A stretch of DNA of 64,000 nt from Tenacibaculum jejuense (GCF_900198195.1 NZ_LT899436.1:744001-808000); one strand, 5' to 3'; counted from the first letter of the stretch, positions 8,662 through 17,520 are shown. Notes: a model not told the origin generated them from the sequence alone. Numbers and translations are program-made.

Positions 8662-9708
8662 TTGATACGATCAGGAATTTTTACAATAGTATTATTGATG
8701 ACTTTGGAGGTGTTTTCTCAATCTCCAAAGTTTTCTTTTTCTCAGGAGATTATTGAAGTAAAAACAAATGAAAATATACAAGAAATTAAAGTATACAAAG
8801 GTTCATTTACTTCGCACAAACAGTTAGCAAATAGAGAAGCTATTTTAGGAGATCTTTTTAAAGATACTTCTACTTTGTATTTTTCTCCAGTATTACCTTT
8901 TCAATTAAACACAACATATACAGTTATTGTAAATGATTCTTTTTTTGAGTTTTTAATTCCGTTAAAAACAGATTATAAAAAATTAAATGTAGCAGCAATT
9001 TATCCGAATACATCAAAGTTACCTTCAAATTTTTTGAAATGGTATGTTGCCTTTTCAAAACCAGTAAATCCAGCTAATATTTATAATCATATTAGGCTGA
9101 TAAATAATAAAACAAAAGAAAAAGTAGATCGAGCTTTGCTGCCTTTAGAAAACGCTTTATTATCTAACGACGGAAAATTATTAACCTTATGGATTGAACC
9201 TGGAAGACAAAAAAGAGATTTAGGTCCGAATAAACATTTGGGAGAAGTTTTAAATGAAGGAGTATCGTATACTTTACTGATTGATGAAAAATTAAAAGAT
9301 ACAGAAGGTGTTGCTATGGGAAAAACATTTGAACATGCTTTTCATGTTATTGGTTCAGATAGAATTCAGCCAAGTATAAAAAAGTGGGAATTTGTTTTAC
9401 CAAAATCAAATACAAATCAGTCTTTAGTAATTCAATTAAATGATAATTTAGATTTCGGAAGTCTACATAATAGCTTACAAATTATCAATACAAAAGGACA
9501 AGTAATTTCAGGAAGTTTTAAAATTAAAACCAATGAAAGTACAATTGAATTTACTCCAAATACTTCTTGGAAAAAAGGTGATTATATTTTGAAATGTGAT
9601 AAAATAATCGAAGATGTTTCAGGAAATAATCTAGAACGTTTATTCGATAGAGATGTCACAAAAAAGAAAACAAAACCAATTTTAGAACGTAAATTTTCTA
9701 TATCATAG
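8662..9708 (+). CDS. Exported protein with bacterial Ig-like (SbsA/Big_5 type) domains
   Basis: 348 residues. The likely start is TTG at 8662, which gives a good signal peptide (IRSGIFTIVLLMTLEVFSQ); the first ATG, at codon 13, would remove most of it. Two regions (about 115-235 and 240-335) read as Ig-like sandwiches of the SbsA type, with phrases such as LPSNFLKWYVAFSKPVNP, NNKTKEKVDRALLPL and NESTIEFTPNTSWKKGDYILK. It follows the propeller-like gene by 20 bases and is probably cotranscribed. Function unknown. The non-ATG start needs confirmation. Confidence 0.65.
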   Translation: MIRSGIFTIVLLMTLEVFSQSPKFSFSQEIIEVKTNENIQEIKVYKGSFTSHKQLANREAILGDLFKDTSTLYFSPVLPFQLNTTYTVIVNDSFFEFLIPLKTDYKKLNVAAIYPNTSKLPSNFLKWYVAFSKPVNPANIYNHIRLINNKTKEKVDRALLPLENALLSNDGKLLTLWIEPGRQKRDLGPNKHLGEVLNEGVSYTLLIDEKLKDTEGVAMGKTFEHAFHVIGSDRIQPSIKKWEFVLPKSNTNQSLVIQLNDNLDFGSLHNSLQIINTKGQVISGSFKIKTNESTIEFTPNTSWKKGDYILKCDKIIEDVSGNNLERLFDRDVTKKKTKPILERKFSIS

Positions 9709-9712
9709 TAAC

Positions 9713-10123
9713 TTAAGAAACTAATCGAGTTAATTCATGTTCTAATTTTTCTAAAATCAAAAGCTCAGCCTTATTTTTTCCTTTAAAAGCTTCAGCAATA
9801 CGATACGAAGTTTCTATAATTAATTGCTTAATTTCTCGAGTAAAGAAATAAGAATAGTTGTTGTAGTATTCTAAAAAATCGGTAAAACAATCTTCAGTAG
9901 TTGCATTTTTACTGTACAACCAATCAAATACAACTTCTATTTGATAAGCCGTATCTGTACCAAACATATCAAAAGTTTCATCAATCATTAGCCATTTGTC
10001 TTTTACAACTTGTTTTAATGCTTTTATTTCATGCATATTAATACTGTTGTCAGACTTCGCAACTGCATAAAAAACTTTGGCAATATTCTGATAAAACTTG
10101 ATGTTTAGCTTTTTTGTTTTCAT
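9713..10123 (-). CDS. TerB-like small cytoplasmic protein
   Basis: 136 residues, all helical by appearance, with no signal peptide or membrane segment. The phrase FYAVAKSDNSINMHEIKALKQVV has the (I/V)A..DG.I...E shape of TerB-family proteins (tellurite-resistance TerB fold), in which acidic residues bind metal. The gene is monocistronic and convergent with the upstream pair (4 bases between stops). It is divergent from the histidine kinase gene, so the TGAT-N4-ATCA site at 10173 lies between the two starts and could affect both. Role unknown. Confidence 0.5.
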   Translation of the reverse strand: MKTKKLNIKFYQNIAKVFYAVAKSDNSINMHEIKALKQVVKDKWLMIDETFDMFGTDTAYQIEVVFDWLYSKNATTEDCFTDFLEYYNNYSYFFTREIKQLIIETSYRIAEAFKGKNKAELLILEKLEHELTRLVS

Positions 10124-10172
10124 TTTAAATACGATTCAGAACAAAAATAAAATGAACAAATGAGGCTAGAAA

Positions 10173-10184
10173 TGATAAATATCA
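10173..10184. promoter_or_regulatory. FNR/CRP-type operator TGATAAATATCA
   Basis: TGAT-N4-ATCA palindrome, 50 bases before the histidine kinase start, in the region shared with the divergent TerB-like gene. One of five such sites in this 13-kb region. Confidence 0.65.
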
Positions 10185-10233
10185 GCTATAGTCTTTTTAA
10201 TAAAATATATCTTTATATCAAATTTCTAATTGA

Positions 10234-11481
10234 ATGTTCGACAAGGAAGAAAGAATAATTTTTGATACTCTTTTTGAAGCTGTTTCAGAAGGTATTATTG
10301 TGGTAGATAAGAATCAAGAAATCATGGTTGTAAACTCATCAGCAGAAGCAATGTTTGGTTACAACAAAGGGGAATTGTTAAATCAACAATTAAAAACATT
10401 AATTCCTCAAAAATATAAAGGAACTCACGATTCGCATTTTAATTCATTTTTAAAAGTACAGCAGAAAAGACAAATGGGACATGGAAGAGATTTGTATGCT
10501 GCACATAAAAACGGAAGTGTATTTCCTATAGAAGTAGGTTTAAATCCGTTTGAAATGCAAGGAGAAATGTATACAATGGCGTTAGTTGTAGATATTTCTT
10601 TGAGAAAACATCAAGAATTAGAAATACTAGAATTAAATACCAAACTAGAAAATAAAGTAAGAGAAAGAACCAAAAGTTTAAGTGAAACTGTAGATGAATT
10701 AGAAAAAATGAATCAGCAGTTAGATGAAGAAAATAAGAAAAGAATTGTTGCAGAGAAAAAAGCGAAAGTAGCATTAAAGAAAGAGCGAGAATTAAATGAA
10801 TTAAAAACAAAGTTTTTATCATTAGTATCGCATGAATTTAAAACGCCGTTAAGCGGAATTTTAACGTCTACAATGTTGTTGTCGAAATACAAATTAACCG
10901 AACAACAAGAAAAAAGAGAAAAACATTTATCGATAATAAAGAACAAGGTTCATTATTTAAATAATATCCTAAACGATTTTTTATCTGTTGAAAAACTTGA
11001 AAAAGGAGAGATTAAATACAATTTGACTTCTTTTCAGATTAAAAGAACGATAAAAGAAGCGATTAGCGGAGCAAGTTTATTATTAAAAAAAGGTCAGGAA
11101 ATTGTGTGTAATTCAGATATGGAAGACATTACAATTCACCAAGATGAAAAGATTATGGAACTTACTTTTCTTAATCTTTTAAGTAATGCTGTAAAATATT
11201 CTCCTGAAAATACAATCATAACAATTTCGGTACGACAAAATCATTCAGAAACTACAGTACAAGTAGAAGATCAAGGATTTGGAATTCCTGAGAAAGATCA
11301 AAAAAATATATTCCAACGTTATTTTAGAGCAGAAAATGTATTGCTTAATGAAGGAACAGGAATTGGTTTAAATATTGTAAAAAGTCATTTAGAAAACTTA
11401 GGAGGAACCATAACTTTTACGAGTAAAGAAAACGTAGGTTCAACATTTATAGTCACGATCCCAAACAAAGCTGAATTATGA
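10234..11481 (+). CDS. PAS-domain sensor histidine kinase (FixL-like PAS)
   Basis: 415 residues with no membrane segment. Order: PAS (about 8-125), coiled coil rich in Glu/Lys (about 126-190), HisKA with SLVSHEFKTPL (phospho-acceptor H200), then HATPase with N box LLSNAVKYS and G boxes QGFGIP and GTGIGLNIVKSH. The PAS segment THDSHFNSF (from about 64) followed by GHGRDL (82-87) aligns with the heme-pocket stretch of FixL: H65 sits at the proximal heme histidine and R85 at the distal arginine of BjFixL (H200 and R220), while the FixL R206 position is Ser. Such PAS domains do not all bind heme. It overlaps the regulator gene by 4 bases, so they form a two-component pair next to cbb3 oxidase genes. 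Confidence 0.88.
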   Translation: MFDKEERIIFDTLFEAVSEGIIVVDKNQEIMVVNSSAEAMFGYNKGELLNQQLKTLIPQKYKGTHDSHFNSFLKVQQKRQMGHGRDLYAAHKNGSVFPIEVGLNPFEMQGEMYTMALVVDISLRKHQELEILELNTKLENKVRERTKSLSETVDELEKMNQQLDEENKKRIVAEKKAKVALKKERELNELKTKFLSLVSHEFKTPLSGILTSTMLLSKYKLTEQQEKREKHLSIIKNKVHYLNNILNDFLSVEKLEKGEIKYNLTSFQIKRTIKEAISGASLLLKKGQEIVCNSDMEDITIHQDEKIMELTFLNLLSNAVKYSPENTIITISVRQNHSETTVQVEDQGFGIPEKDQKNIFQRYFRAENVLLNEGTGIGLNIVKSHLENLGGTITFTSKENVGSTFIVTIPNKAEL

Positions 11482-12527
11482 GAAAAATTCTATTAATTGA
11501 AGACGATATTACATTAAGAGAAAACACAGCAGAATTACTAGAGTTAACCGATTACTATGAAGTAGTTATGGCTGAAAATGGTAAAGTTGGCATAGAAAAA
11601 GCATTAAGCGAATTACCAGATTTAATTGTTTGTGATATTATGATGCCCGAAGTTGATGGCTATGGTGTGTTAGAAATTTTATCTAAAAATCCGAAAACAC
11701 AGTTTACTCCTTTTATCTTTTTATCAGCAAAAACAGAACGAAGTGACGTACGAAAAGGAATGAATCTTGGAGCCGACGATTATATTACAAAACCTTTTAC
11801 TGAAGAAGAATTAATTAGCGCAATTGAAAGTAGATTGGCAAAGTCTTCAATTTTAAAAGAACAGAAAACAGTAGTTGAAGAAATTCCGAATGAAAATGAA
11901 CTTAGAGATTTGAATGATCTTAAAAATTTCTTTGATGATAACGGAACTGTTTTTTCTTTTCAAGGAGAAGAAAAAGTGTATGAAGAAGGCGATAACTCTA
12001 ATTATATTTATTTGGTGACGAAAGGCGGAGTGAAATGTTCTAAGCTTAACGAACAAGGTAAAGTGTTAACGACTTCACTATACAAAGAAGACGATTTATT
12101 CGGGTATACTTCTTTCTCTCAAAACATTCCCTATCAAGAAACAGCTATAGCAATGGAAGCAACAGAACTTGTAGGAATTCACAAGTCGGAGTTGATTTCA
12201 GTTTTACATAAAAACCATAAAGTTGTATTAGATTTAGTTGATCTTTTAGCAGATAATTTAAAAGATGTAAAAGAACAATTATTAGATATGGCCTATAATT
12301 CTGTTCATAAAAAAACAGCAGCAACACTACTAAAATTTGCTGAACGCATGAATAGAAATCCAGATGATATTATTAGAATAGCACGACACGATTTAGCTAG
12401 TGTTGCTGGTATTGCTACCGAAACTTTAATTCGAAGTATTTCTAAACTTAAAAAGAACGGGATTATAGAAATTGAAGGTAGAAATATTAAAATTGTTGAT
12501 ATGGAGGCCTTAAAACTAGTAGAATGA
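11478..12527 (+). CDS. Response regulator fused to a CRP/FNR-type DNA-binding module
   Basis: 349 residues. N-terminal receiver domain (1-120) with acidic residues DD at 9-10, phospho-acceptor D53 in CDIMMPEVDG, and K105 in ITKPFT. A cyclic-nucleotide-binding-type beta roll follows (about 150-265, VYEEGDNSNYIYLVTKGGVKC), then a C-terminal FNR/CRP helix-turn-helix (about 280-345). The recognition helix reads TETLIRSISKL, keeping the Glu and Arg that contact the GA of TGA half-sites in FNR and CRP; the FNR Ser between them is Ile. No N-terminal cysteine cluster is present, so it is not an FeS FNR. It is the natural partner of the kinase and the best candidate to bind the TGAT-N4-ATCA sites here. 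Confidence 0.88.
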   Translation: MRKILLIEDDITLRENTAELLELTDYYEVVMAENGKVGIEKALSELPDLIVCDIMMPEVDGYGVLEILSKNPKTQFTPFIFLSAKTERSDVRKGMNLGADDYITKPFTEEELISAIESRLAKSSILKEQKTVVEEIPNENELRDLNDLKNFFDDNGTVFSFQGEEKVYEEGDNSNYIYLVTKGGVKCSKLNEQGKVLTTSLYKEDDLFGYTSFSQNIPYQETAIAMEATELVGIHKSELISVLHKNHKVVLDLVDLLADNLKDVKEQLLDMAYNSVHKKTAATLLKFAERMNRNPDDIIRIARHDLASVAGIATETLIRSISKLKKNGIIEIEGRNIKIVDMEALKLVE

Positions 12528-12536
12528 TTTTTATCA
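12525..12536. promoter_or_regulatory. FNR/CRP-type operator TGATTTTTATCA
   Basis: The palindrome begins on the TGA stop codon of the regulator gene and lies 44 bases before the lipoprotein start. Identical in all 12 positions to the first site upstream of the universal stress protein. Confidence 0.65.
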
Positions 12537-12579
12537 TTTTTTAGAAGTACTGCGATACATACTTTTATCATAATTAAAT

Positions 12580-13452
12580 ATGTCGATTATGAGAATTGTA
12601 TCTTTTTTAATAGTGGTATTGGTAATTATTGGTTGCAAGTTAGATAAAGAACCAATTCATACTACGACTAAAATTAGTAGTAAGGATTCATTAATGATTA
12701 ATGATTCTGTTACCATTCAACTTAATACGGAAGAGTTACAGCATAATGTAAAAATCAATCCTATAAAATCAGATGAAGATAATAGTAACTTCATCAAAGA
12801 TTATGTGGTGCATAAACAGTTGTACAAAGAAACTGACAATTATATAATTGACTTCTGTTATCCACAGTTAGATGAAAATTACAATCCGAAATTTGAACTT
12901 TTTAATGATTTTGTTGAGAACGAATTAATACAACTTTCTAGAATAGAACAAGATGTTTTAGAAAGTCAAGAACTCTTATGTGATACACTACAGAAAAATC
13001 CAATTCGAGAACACAGAATAGGAGAATACAAGATTTATCAACAAAAAGAAACGCACATAAGTGTACTCTTTTATTTAGAGAATCATTACGCACAAACTAA
13101 AGCAGCTTACTACACTTTTAAAACAGTAAATTTTGATAAAATAAAAGGAAAATTACTCCACTTCGAAGATTATTTTTTACCTGGAAGTTTATCAGAAGTT
13201 CATCAAATTTTAAATTCAGAAATTAGAACACAAATCGCTAAAGGAGATTTATTTTATGAATGTTTCGAAGTAAGTTTAGATGATTTTGAAGTTGCTAAAA
13301 ACGATTTTGTAGTTAACAATAATCATATCATTTTTTACTTCAACGATTGTATTATGTGTCCTTCATTTGTAGGAACATATTCTATAGAAATTCCTTTAGA
13401 AAAGTTAAAACCAGTATTACAGCAAAACTGGTCAGATCGCTTCATTTTATAA
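12580..13452 (+). CDS. Lipoprotein, DUF3298/RsiV-like
   Basis: About 290 residues. The N-terminus is a lipoprotein signal with the lipobox VIIGC (Cys about 19). The mature protein has a Ser/Thr-rich linker, then a domain with YIIDFCYPQLDENYNPKF, a two-strand core and a C-terminal part with FYFNDCIMCPSFVGTYSIEIPLEKLKPVL. This is the layout of DUF4163/DUF3298 proteins, which often read YxxxPYxxGPxxxxIPLxxL at the end. Start could also be the ATG at 12589. It has its own operator site and lies between the two-component pair and ccoI, so it may be part of the oxidase regulon. Function unknown. Confidence 0.65.
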   Translation: MSIMRIVSFLIVVLVIIGCKLDKEPIHTTTKISSKDSLMINDSVTIQLNTEELQHNVKINPIKSDEDNSNFIKDYVVHKQLYKETDNYIIDFCYPQLDENYNPKFELFNDFVENELIQLSRIEQDVLESQELLCDTLQKNPIREHRIGEYKIYQQKETHISVLFYLENHYAQTKAAYYTFKTVNFDKIKGKLLHFEDYFLPGSLSEVHQILNSEIRTQIAKGDLFYECFEVSLDDFEVAKNDFVVNNNHIIFYFNDCIMCPSFVGTYSIEIPLEKLKPVLQQNWSDRFIL

Positions 13453-13461
13453 GATCAGAAC

Positions 13462-13473
13462 TGATTAATATCA
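13462..13473. promoter_or_regulatory. FNR/CRP-type operator TGATTAATATCA
   Basis: TGAT-N4-ATCA palindrome 50 bases before the ccoI start. The flanks match the site at 23678 closely: both read ACTGAT-NNAT-ATCATAGTTT, which suggests the same promoter architecture. Confidence 0.7.
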
Positions 13474-13523
13474 TAGTTTACTTTTTTTTTCATACAGAAA
13501 TTTGCTTTACGTAAATCGTGTAT

Positions 13524-15893
13524 ATGAAAACAACCTGTTATCACTGTGGAGACGAATGTAACGAGCATCAAAAAATAGAATTTGATGATAAATCGTTTTG
13601 TTGCAATGGATGTAAAACAGTATACGAGATTTTTTCGCTAAACGATTTAACATGCTATTACGATTTACAAGAAAGTCCGGGAGCAACACCATTAGATATT
13701 CAAGGTAAATACGATTATTTAGATGATGAAAGTATCATTCAAAAATTACTTTCGTTTAACGACGAAAATGTTCAGATTGTAGAGTTATACATTCCGCATA
13801 TTCATTGTAGTTCATGTATTTGGGTGTTAGAAAATCTTCAGAAATTACAAAAAGGAATCGTAACTGCACAAGTTAACTTTCCTAAAAAGAGTGTACGTAT
13901 TACATACAAAGTTGATCAAATTAGTTTAAAGGAAATAGTTGTCCTACTGAGTTCCATTGGTTATGAACCTTATATTTCTTTAGAAGATTATGAATCAGGA
14001 AGTAAAAATGTCGATCGTAGCTTAATTTATAAGTTAGGTTTAGCTGGTTTTGCTTTTGGAAATGTAATGTTGCTTTCTTTTCCAGAATACTTTGAAGTAA
14101 ATGAATTTTGGTTAGAAAAGTACAAACACACATTTCGTTGGTTGATGTTTGCTTTTTCTATTCCTGTAGTTGTGTATGCAGCTCAAGATTATCTGATCTC
14201 TGCGTATAAAGGATTACGATCTAAATTATTGAATATCGATGTTCCTATCGCACTAGGAATTTTAGTACTTTTTACAAGAAGTGCTGTTGAGGTGTTGTTT
14301 GATTTAGGAAGTGGTTTTTTCGATAGCTTAACAGGTTTGGTTTTCTTTTTGTTATTAGGAAAGTTCTTTCAGCAAAAAACATACAATTACTTATCGTTTG
14401 AGCGTGATTATAAATCTTATTTTCCAATTGCTGTCACGAAAGTAAATAAAAACGGAAATGAAGAAACCATTCAGATTTACAAGATTGAAAAAGGAGATCG
14501 AATTTTAATTCGTAATCAAGAATTAATTCCTGTAGATGGAATTTTAATCAATGGAAATGCTCAAATCGATTACAGTTTTGTTACGGGTGAAGCAAATCCG
14601 GTTCAGAAAAAATCAGGAGATAAATTATTTGCAGGAGGAAAACAATTGTCAGGAGCTATAGAAATTGAGGCAATCAATTCTGTAGAACAAAGTTATTTAA
14701 CGCAATTGTGGAGTAACGCTGTTTTCGAAAAAGATAAAACCAGCAAGTTTACAACCATCACTAATAAAATAAGTAAAAATTTTACCATTGCTATTCTTTC
14801 CATCGCTGCTCTAGCAAGTATGTTTTGGTTTTTTACAGATGCAACTAAAGTTTTAAATGTTTTTACAGCTGTGCTTATTATTGCTTGTCCATGTGCAATT
14901 GCGTTAGCAGCTCCATTTACTTTAGGTAATATGTTACGAATTTTTGGTAAGCAAAAATTTTATTTAAAAAACGCTACAGTTATAGAACAGTTAGCAAAAG
15001 TAGATACGATAGTTTTCGATAAAACAGGAACCTTAACTACTAGAGCAAATAGTGAAGTAAAATACACAGGTTCAGTCTTAAGTTTTAATGAAGAAAAAGC
15101 TTTAAAAGCAACATTACGAGCTTCTAATCATCCTTTAAGTAGAACAATTTATGAAACTATGACGAAGATTTCTTTAGAGAAAGAGAGTCAGGTTTTTGAA
15201 CATACAGGAAAAGGATTACAAGCAACCGTAGCTACTGTTGATGTTAAAGTTGGATCTGCTTCTTTCGTGAAAAATGAAAAGGAACAATTTAGTTCAGATA
15301 CTTCTGTGCATGTCAGCATTCAAAATGATTATAAAGGAAAGTTCACATTAAAAAATACTTATCGTAAACATGTAGATGAAGTATTTCAGACGTTTTCAGC
15401 ATATGATCTTTCTGTTGTTTCAGGCGATAATGAAGGGGAAAAAGTGTATTTAAAAAAAAGATTGCCAGAGAACACGACATTATTATTCAATCAAAAGCCA
15501 GAAGACAAATTGGCTTATGTTTCTCAACTTCAAAAGAAGCATAAAAATGTCGCGATGATTGGAGACGGATTAAATGATGCTGGAGCTTTAATGCAAAGTG
15601 AAGTTGGTATTGCAGTATCTGAAGATATTAATGTGTTTTCACCAGCTTGTGATGCAATTTTAGATGCAAATCAGTTTGAAAAACTACCAAAATTTATAAA
15701 AGCTACAAAACAAACGATGCGTGTTATCCAATACTGTTTTATCATTTCTCTGATTTATAATAGTGTCGGACTGTATTTCGCTGTAACCGGACAATTATAT
15801 CCTGTGATTGCTGCGATTCTAATGCCTTTAAGTTCAATAAGTATTGTGGTGTTTACCACTATAGCAACTAATATTTTAGGAAAAAAACTATAA
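13524..15893 (+). CDS. ccoI: cbb3 oxidase-associated copper-transporting P-type ATPase CcoI (FixI)
   Basis: 789 residues from ATG 13524; a GTG two codons upstream is unlikely. A Cys-rich N-terminal metal-binding region (CYHCGDEC, CCNGC) is followed by an HMA-like domain with HCSSCIWVLENL. Then come eight predicted membrane segments, the CPC motif IACPCAIALAAPF, the phosphorylation motif DKTGTLT and the hinge GDGLNDAGAL. The Cys-rich N-terminus before the HMA domain is the mark of the CcoI/FixI subgroup, which exports copper to assemble the CuB centre of cbb3 oxidase. The operator at 13462 probably drives it, and hemN follows after 1 base. Confidence 0.92.
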   Translation: MKTTCYHCGDECNEHQKIEFDDKSFCCNGCKTVYEIFSLNDLTCYYDLQESPGATPLDIQGKYDYLDDESIIQKLLSFNDENVQIVELYIPHIHCSSCIWVLENLQKLQKGIVTAQVNFPKKSVRITYKVDQISLKEIVVLLSSIGYEPYISLEDYESGSKNVDRSLIYKLGLAGFAFGNVMLLSFPEYFEVNEFWLEKYKHTFRWLMFAFSIPVVVYAAQDYLISAYKGLRSKLLNIDVPIALGILVLFTRSAVEVLFDLGSGFFDSLTGLVFFLLLGKFFQQKTYNYLSFERDYKSYFPIAVTKVNKNGNEETIQIYKIEKGDRILIRNQELIPVDGILINGNAQIDYSFVTGEANPVQKKSGDKLFAGGKQLSGAIEIEAINSVEQSYLTQLWSNAVFEKDKTSKFTTITNKISKNFTIAILSIAALASMFWFFTDATKVLNVFTAVLIIACPCAIALAAPFTLGNMLRIFGKQKFYLKNATVIEQLAKVDTIVFDKTGTLTTRANSEVKYTGSVLSFNEEKALKATLRASNHPLSRTIYETMTKISLEKESQVFEHTGKGLQATVATVDVKVGSASFVKNEKEQFSSDTSVHVSIQNDYKGKFTLKNTYRKHVDEVFQTFSAYDLSVVSGDNEGEKVYLKKRLPENTTLLFNQKPEDKLAYVSQLQKKHKNVAMIGDGLNDAGALMQSEVGIAVSEDINVFSPACDAILDANQFEKLPKFIKATKQTMRVIQYCFIISLIYNSVGLYFAVTGQLYPVIAAILMPLSSISIVVFTTIATNILGKKL

Positions 15894-15894
15894 T

Positions 15895-17256
15895 ATGAAA
15901 TCACTAATTCAAAAATATAATATTCCAGGGCCAAGATATACGAGTTACCCAACTGTTCCATATTGGGATGCAACTACGTTTTCAAAAGAAAAATGGCTCA
16001 AAAATTTTAAAAAATCATTTGAAGAAAGTAACCAAGCAGAAGGAATAAGTTTATACATACATTTACCTTTTTGTGAAAGTTTATGCACATTTTGTGCTTG
16101 TCATAAACACATTACAAAACGTCATGAAGTTGAAATTCCGTATATCAAAACTCTAATTAAAGAATGGGAATTATATAGAGAAAAAATGACTCAAGTTCCT
16201 GTGATTAAAGAAATTCATTTAGGTGGAGGAACACCGACTTTTTTTGCTTCGGAACAATTAAAAGAATTGATCAATTCAATTTTAGAAGGAAGTCAAAAGC
16301 ATCCTGATTTTGAGTTTAGTTTTGAAGGTCATCCGAATAACACTACAAAAGAACAATTAGAAACTTTATATAATCTTGGATTTACACGTGTAAGTTTTGG
16401 TATTCAAGATTATGATAGTACTGTTCAAAAAGCAATTCATAGAATTCAATCTTTCGAAAACGTAAAACAAGTTACAAAATGGGCTCGTGAAATCGGATAT
16501 ACATCTGTGAGTCATGATTTAATTTTTGGATTACCGTTTCAAACTAAAGAAAGTATTACGGACACAATTTTAAAGACCAGAGAATTACTTCCTGATCGAA
16601 TTTCATTTTATAGTTATGCACATGTGCCTTGGGTAAAAGGAGTTGGTCAGCGTGGTTTTAGTGAAGAACATTTACCTAAGTCAGATGAGAAAAGAGCTTT
16701 ATATGAATTAGGAAAACAAATGCTAACCAATATTGGGTATCATGAAATAGGAATGGATCATTTTGCGTTGCCTTCCGATAATTTGTTTAAGGCGACAACT
16801 TCACAAAAACTTCATAGAAACTTTATGGGATACACATCGAGTAAAACTAAACTCATGATTGGTTTAGGAATGTCGGCAATTAGTGATTCTTGGTACGGAT
16901 TTGCACAAAATGTAAAAACCGTAAAAGAATATCAAGCATTAGTTAATAATGGTGAAATCCCAGTATTTAGAGGTCATATTTTAACTGATGAAGATTTAGT
17001 GATTCGAAAACACATTTTAAATATCATGTGTCATTTTTCTACGAATTGGAAAGCAAAAGAAATGCATTTTGAAGCTTTACCTAAATCAATAGAATTATTA
17101 GAAGAAATCGCTTCAGATAATTTAATAGCAATTGATAGTAATTCATTGAATGTAGCTCAAGAAGCTCGACCATTTATTCGAAATATTTGTATGGCTTTTG
17201 ATGTACGATTACAACGAAAGAAACCTGAAACAAAGTTGTTCTCAATGACGATATAA
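15895..17256 (+). CDS. hemN: Oxygen-independent coproporphyrinogen III dehydrogenase HemN
   Basis: 453 residues, a radical SAM enzyme that converts coproporphyrinogen III to protoporphyrinogen IX when oxygen is low. The cluster motif reads CESLCTFCAC (CX3CX2CXC) in PFCESLCTFCACHKHIT, the HemN signature that separates it from HemW. GGGTPTFF, the SAM-binding motif, follows, and GMDHFALPSD and the HFSTNWK-type C-terminal region are present. It starts 1 base after the ccoI stop, so it is in the same operon and shares its low-oxygen control. Confidence 0.93.
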   Translation: MKSLIQKYNIPGPRYTSYPTVPYWDATTFSKEKWLKNFKKSFEESNQAEGISLYIHLPFCESLCTFCACHKHITKRHEVEIPYIKTLIKEWELYREKMTQVPVIKEIHLGGGTPTFFASEQLKELINSILEGSQKHPDFEFSFEGHPNNTTKEQLETLYNLGFTRVSFGIQDYDSTVQKAIHRIQSFENVKQVTKWAREIGYTSVSHDLIFGLPFQTKESITDTILKTRELLPDRISFYSYAHVPWVKGVGQRGFSEEHLPKSDEKRALYELGKQMLTNIGYHEIGMDHFALPSDNLFKATTSQKLHRNFMGYTSSKTKLMIGLGMSAISDSWYGFAQNVKTVKEYQALVNNGEIPVFRGHILTDEDLVIRKHILNIMCHFSTNWKAKEMHFEALPKSIELLEEIASDNLIAIDSNSLNVAQEARPFIRNICMAFDVRLQRKKPETKLFSMTI

Positions 17257-17310
17257 TCTAATAAAAGAAAGAAACCGTTTTTCTAATGATCTATTGATAA
17301 AAATTTTGAA

Positions 17311-17456
17311 AATCAAGGCTGAAGGAGTGGTGAAAGATAAAAAGTTGTTTGAGCAAAGCGAGTTCTTTTTATCTGTGGAGGAAGTAGCCGTAGTATTTTC
17401 TCAAGTTTTTATCATAAATCTTGACTTTTGCTTCTTTGTGTCAAGGCAAAGAAGAG
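17311..17456. repeat. Structured intergenic element with a pseudoknot-like fold
   Basis: It lies in the 319-base gap between hemN and ccoS. A perfect 10-bp inverted repeat AGATAAAAAG (17335-17344) / CTTTTTATCT (17365-17374) encloses a 20-base loop. Downstream, CTTGAC (17420-17425) pairs with GTCAAG (17440-17445), and CTTCTTTG (17431-17438), inside that loop, pairs with CAAAGAAG (17447-17454) just after it. That is the topology of an H-type pseudoknot. TCAAG at 17313-17317 could also pair with CTTGA at 17420. No ORF is seen. It looks like a dispersed intergenic repeat or a structured RNA, but no second copy is in the window. Confidence 0.45.
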
Positions 17457-17508
17457 AATAAATATGATTCTTTAAGATAATATTCTATCAAAGAATAAAA
17501 GTCAAACA

Positions 17509-17520
17509 TGACCAATGTCA
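17509..17520. promoter_or_regulatory. FNR/CRP-type operator variant TGACCAATGTCA upstream of ccoS
   Basis: TGAC-N4-GTCA palindrome, followed by TCATAGT overlap as at the ccoI and usp sites (TCATAGT). Located 55 bases before ccoS. It is a variant of the TGAT-N4-ATCA motif and probably the control site of the structural cco operon. Confidence 0.55.

Noticed and set aside
17257..17310. Possible extra FNR-type site near 17287 (TGATCTATTGAT)
   Set aside because: The second half is TGAT, not ATCA, so it is a direct and not an inverted arrangement.
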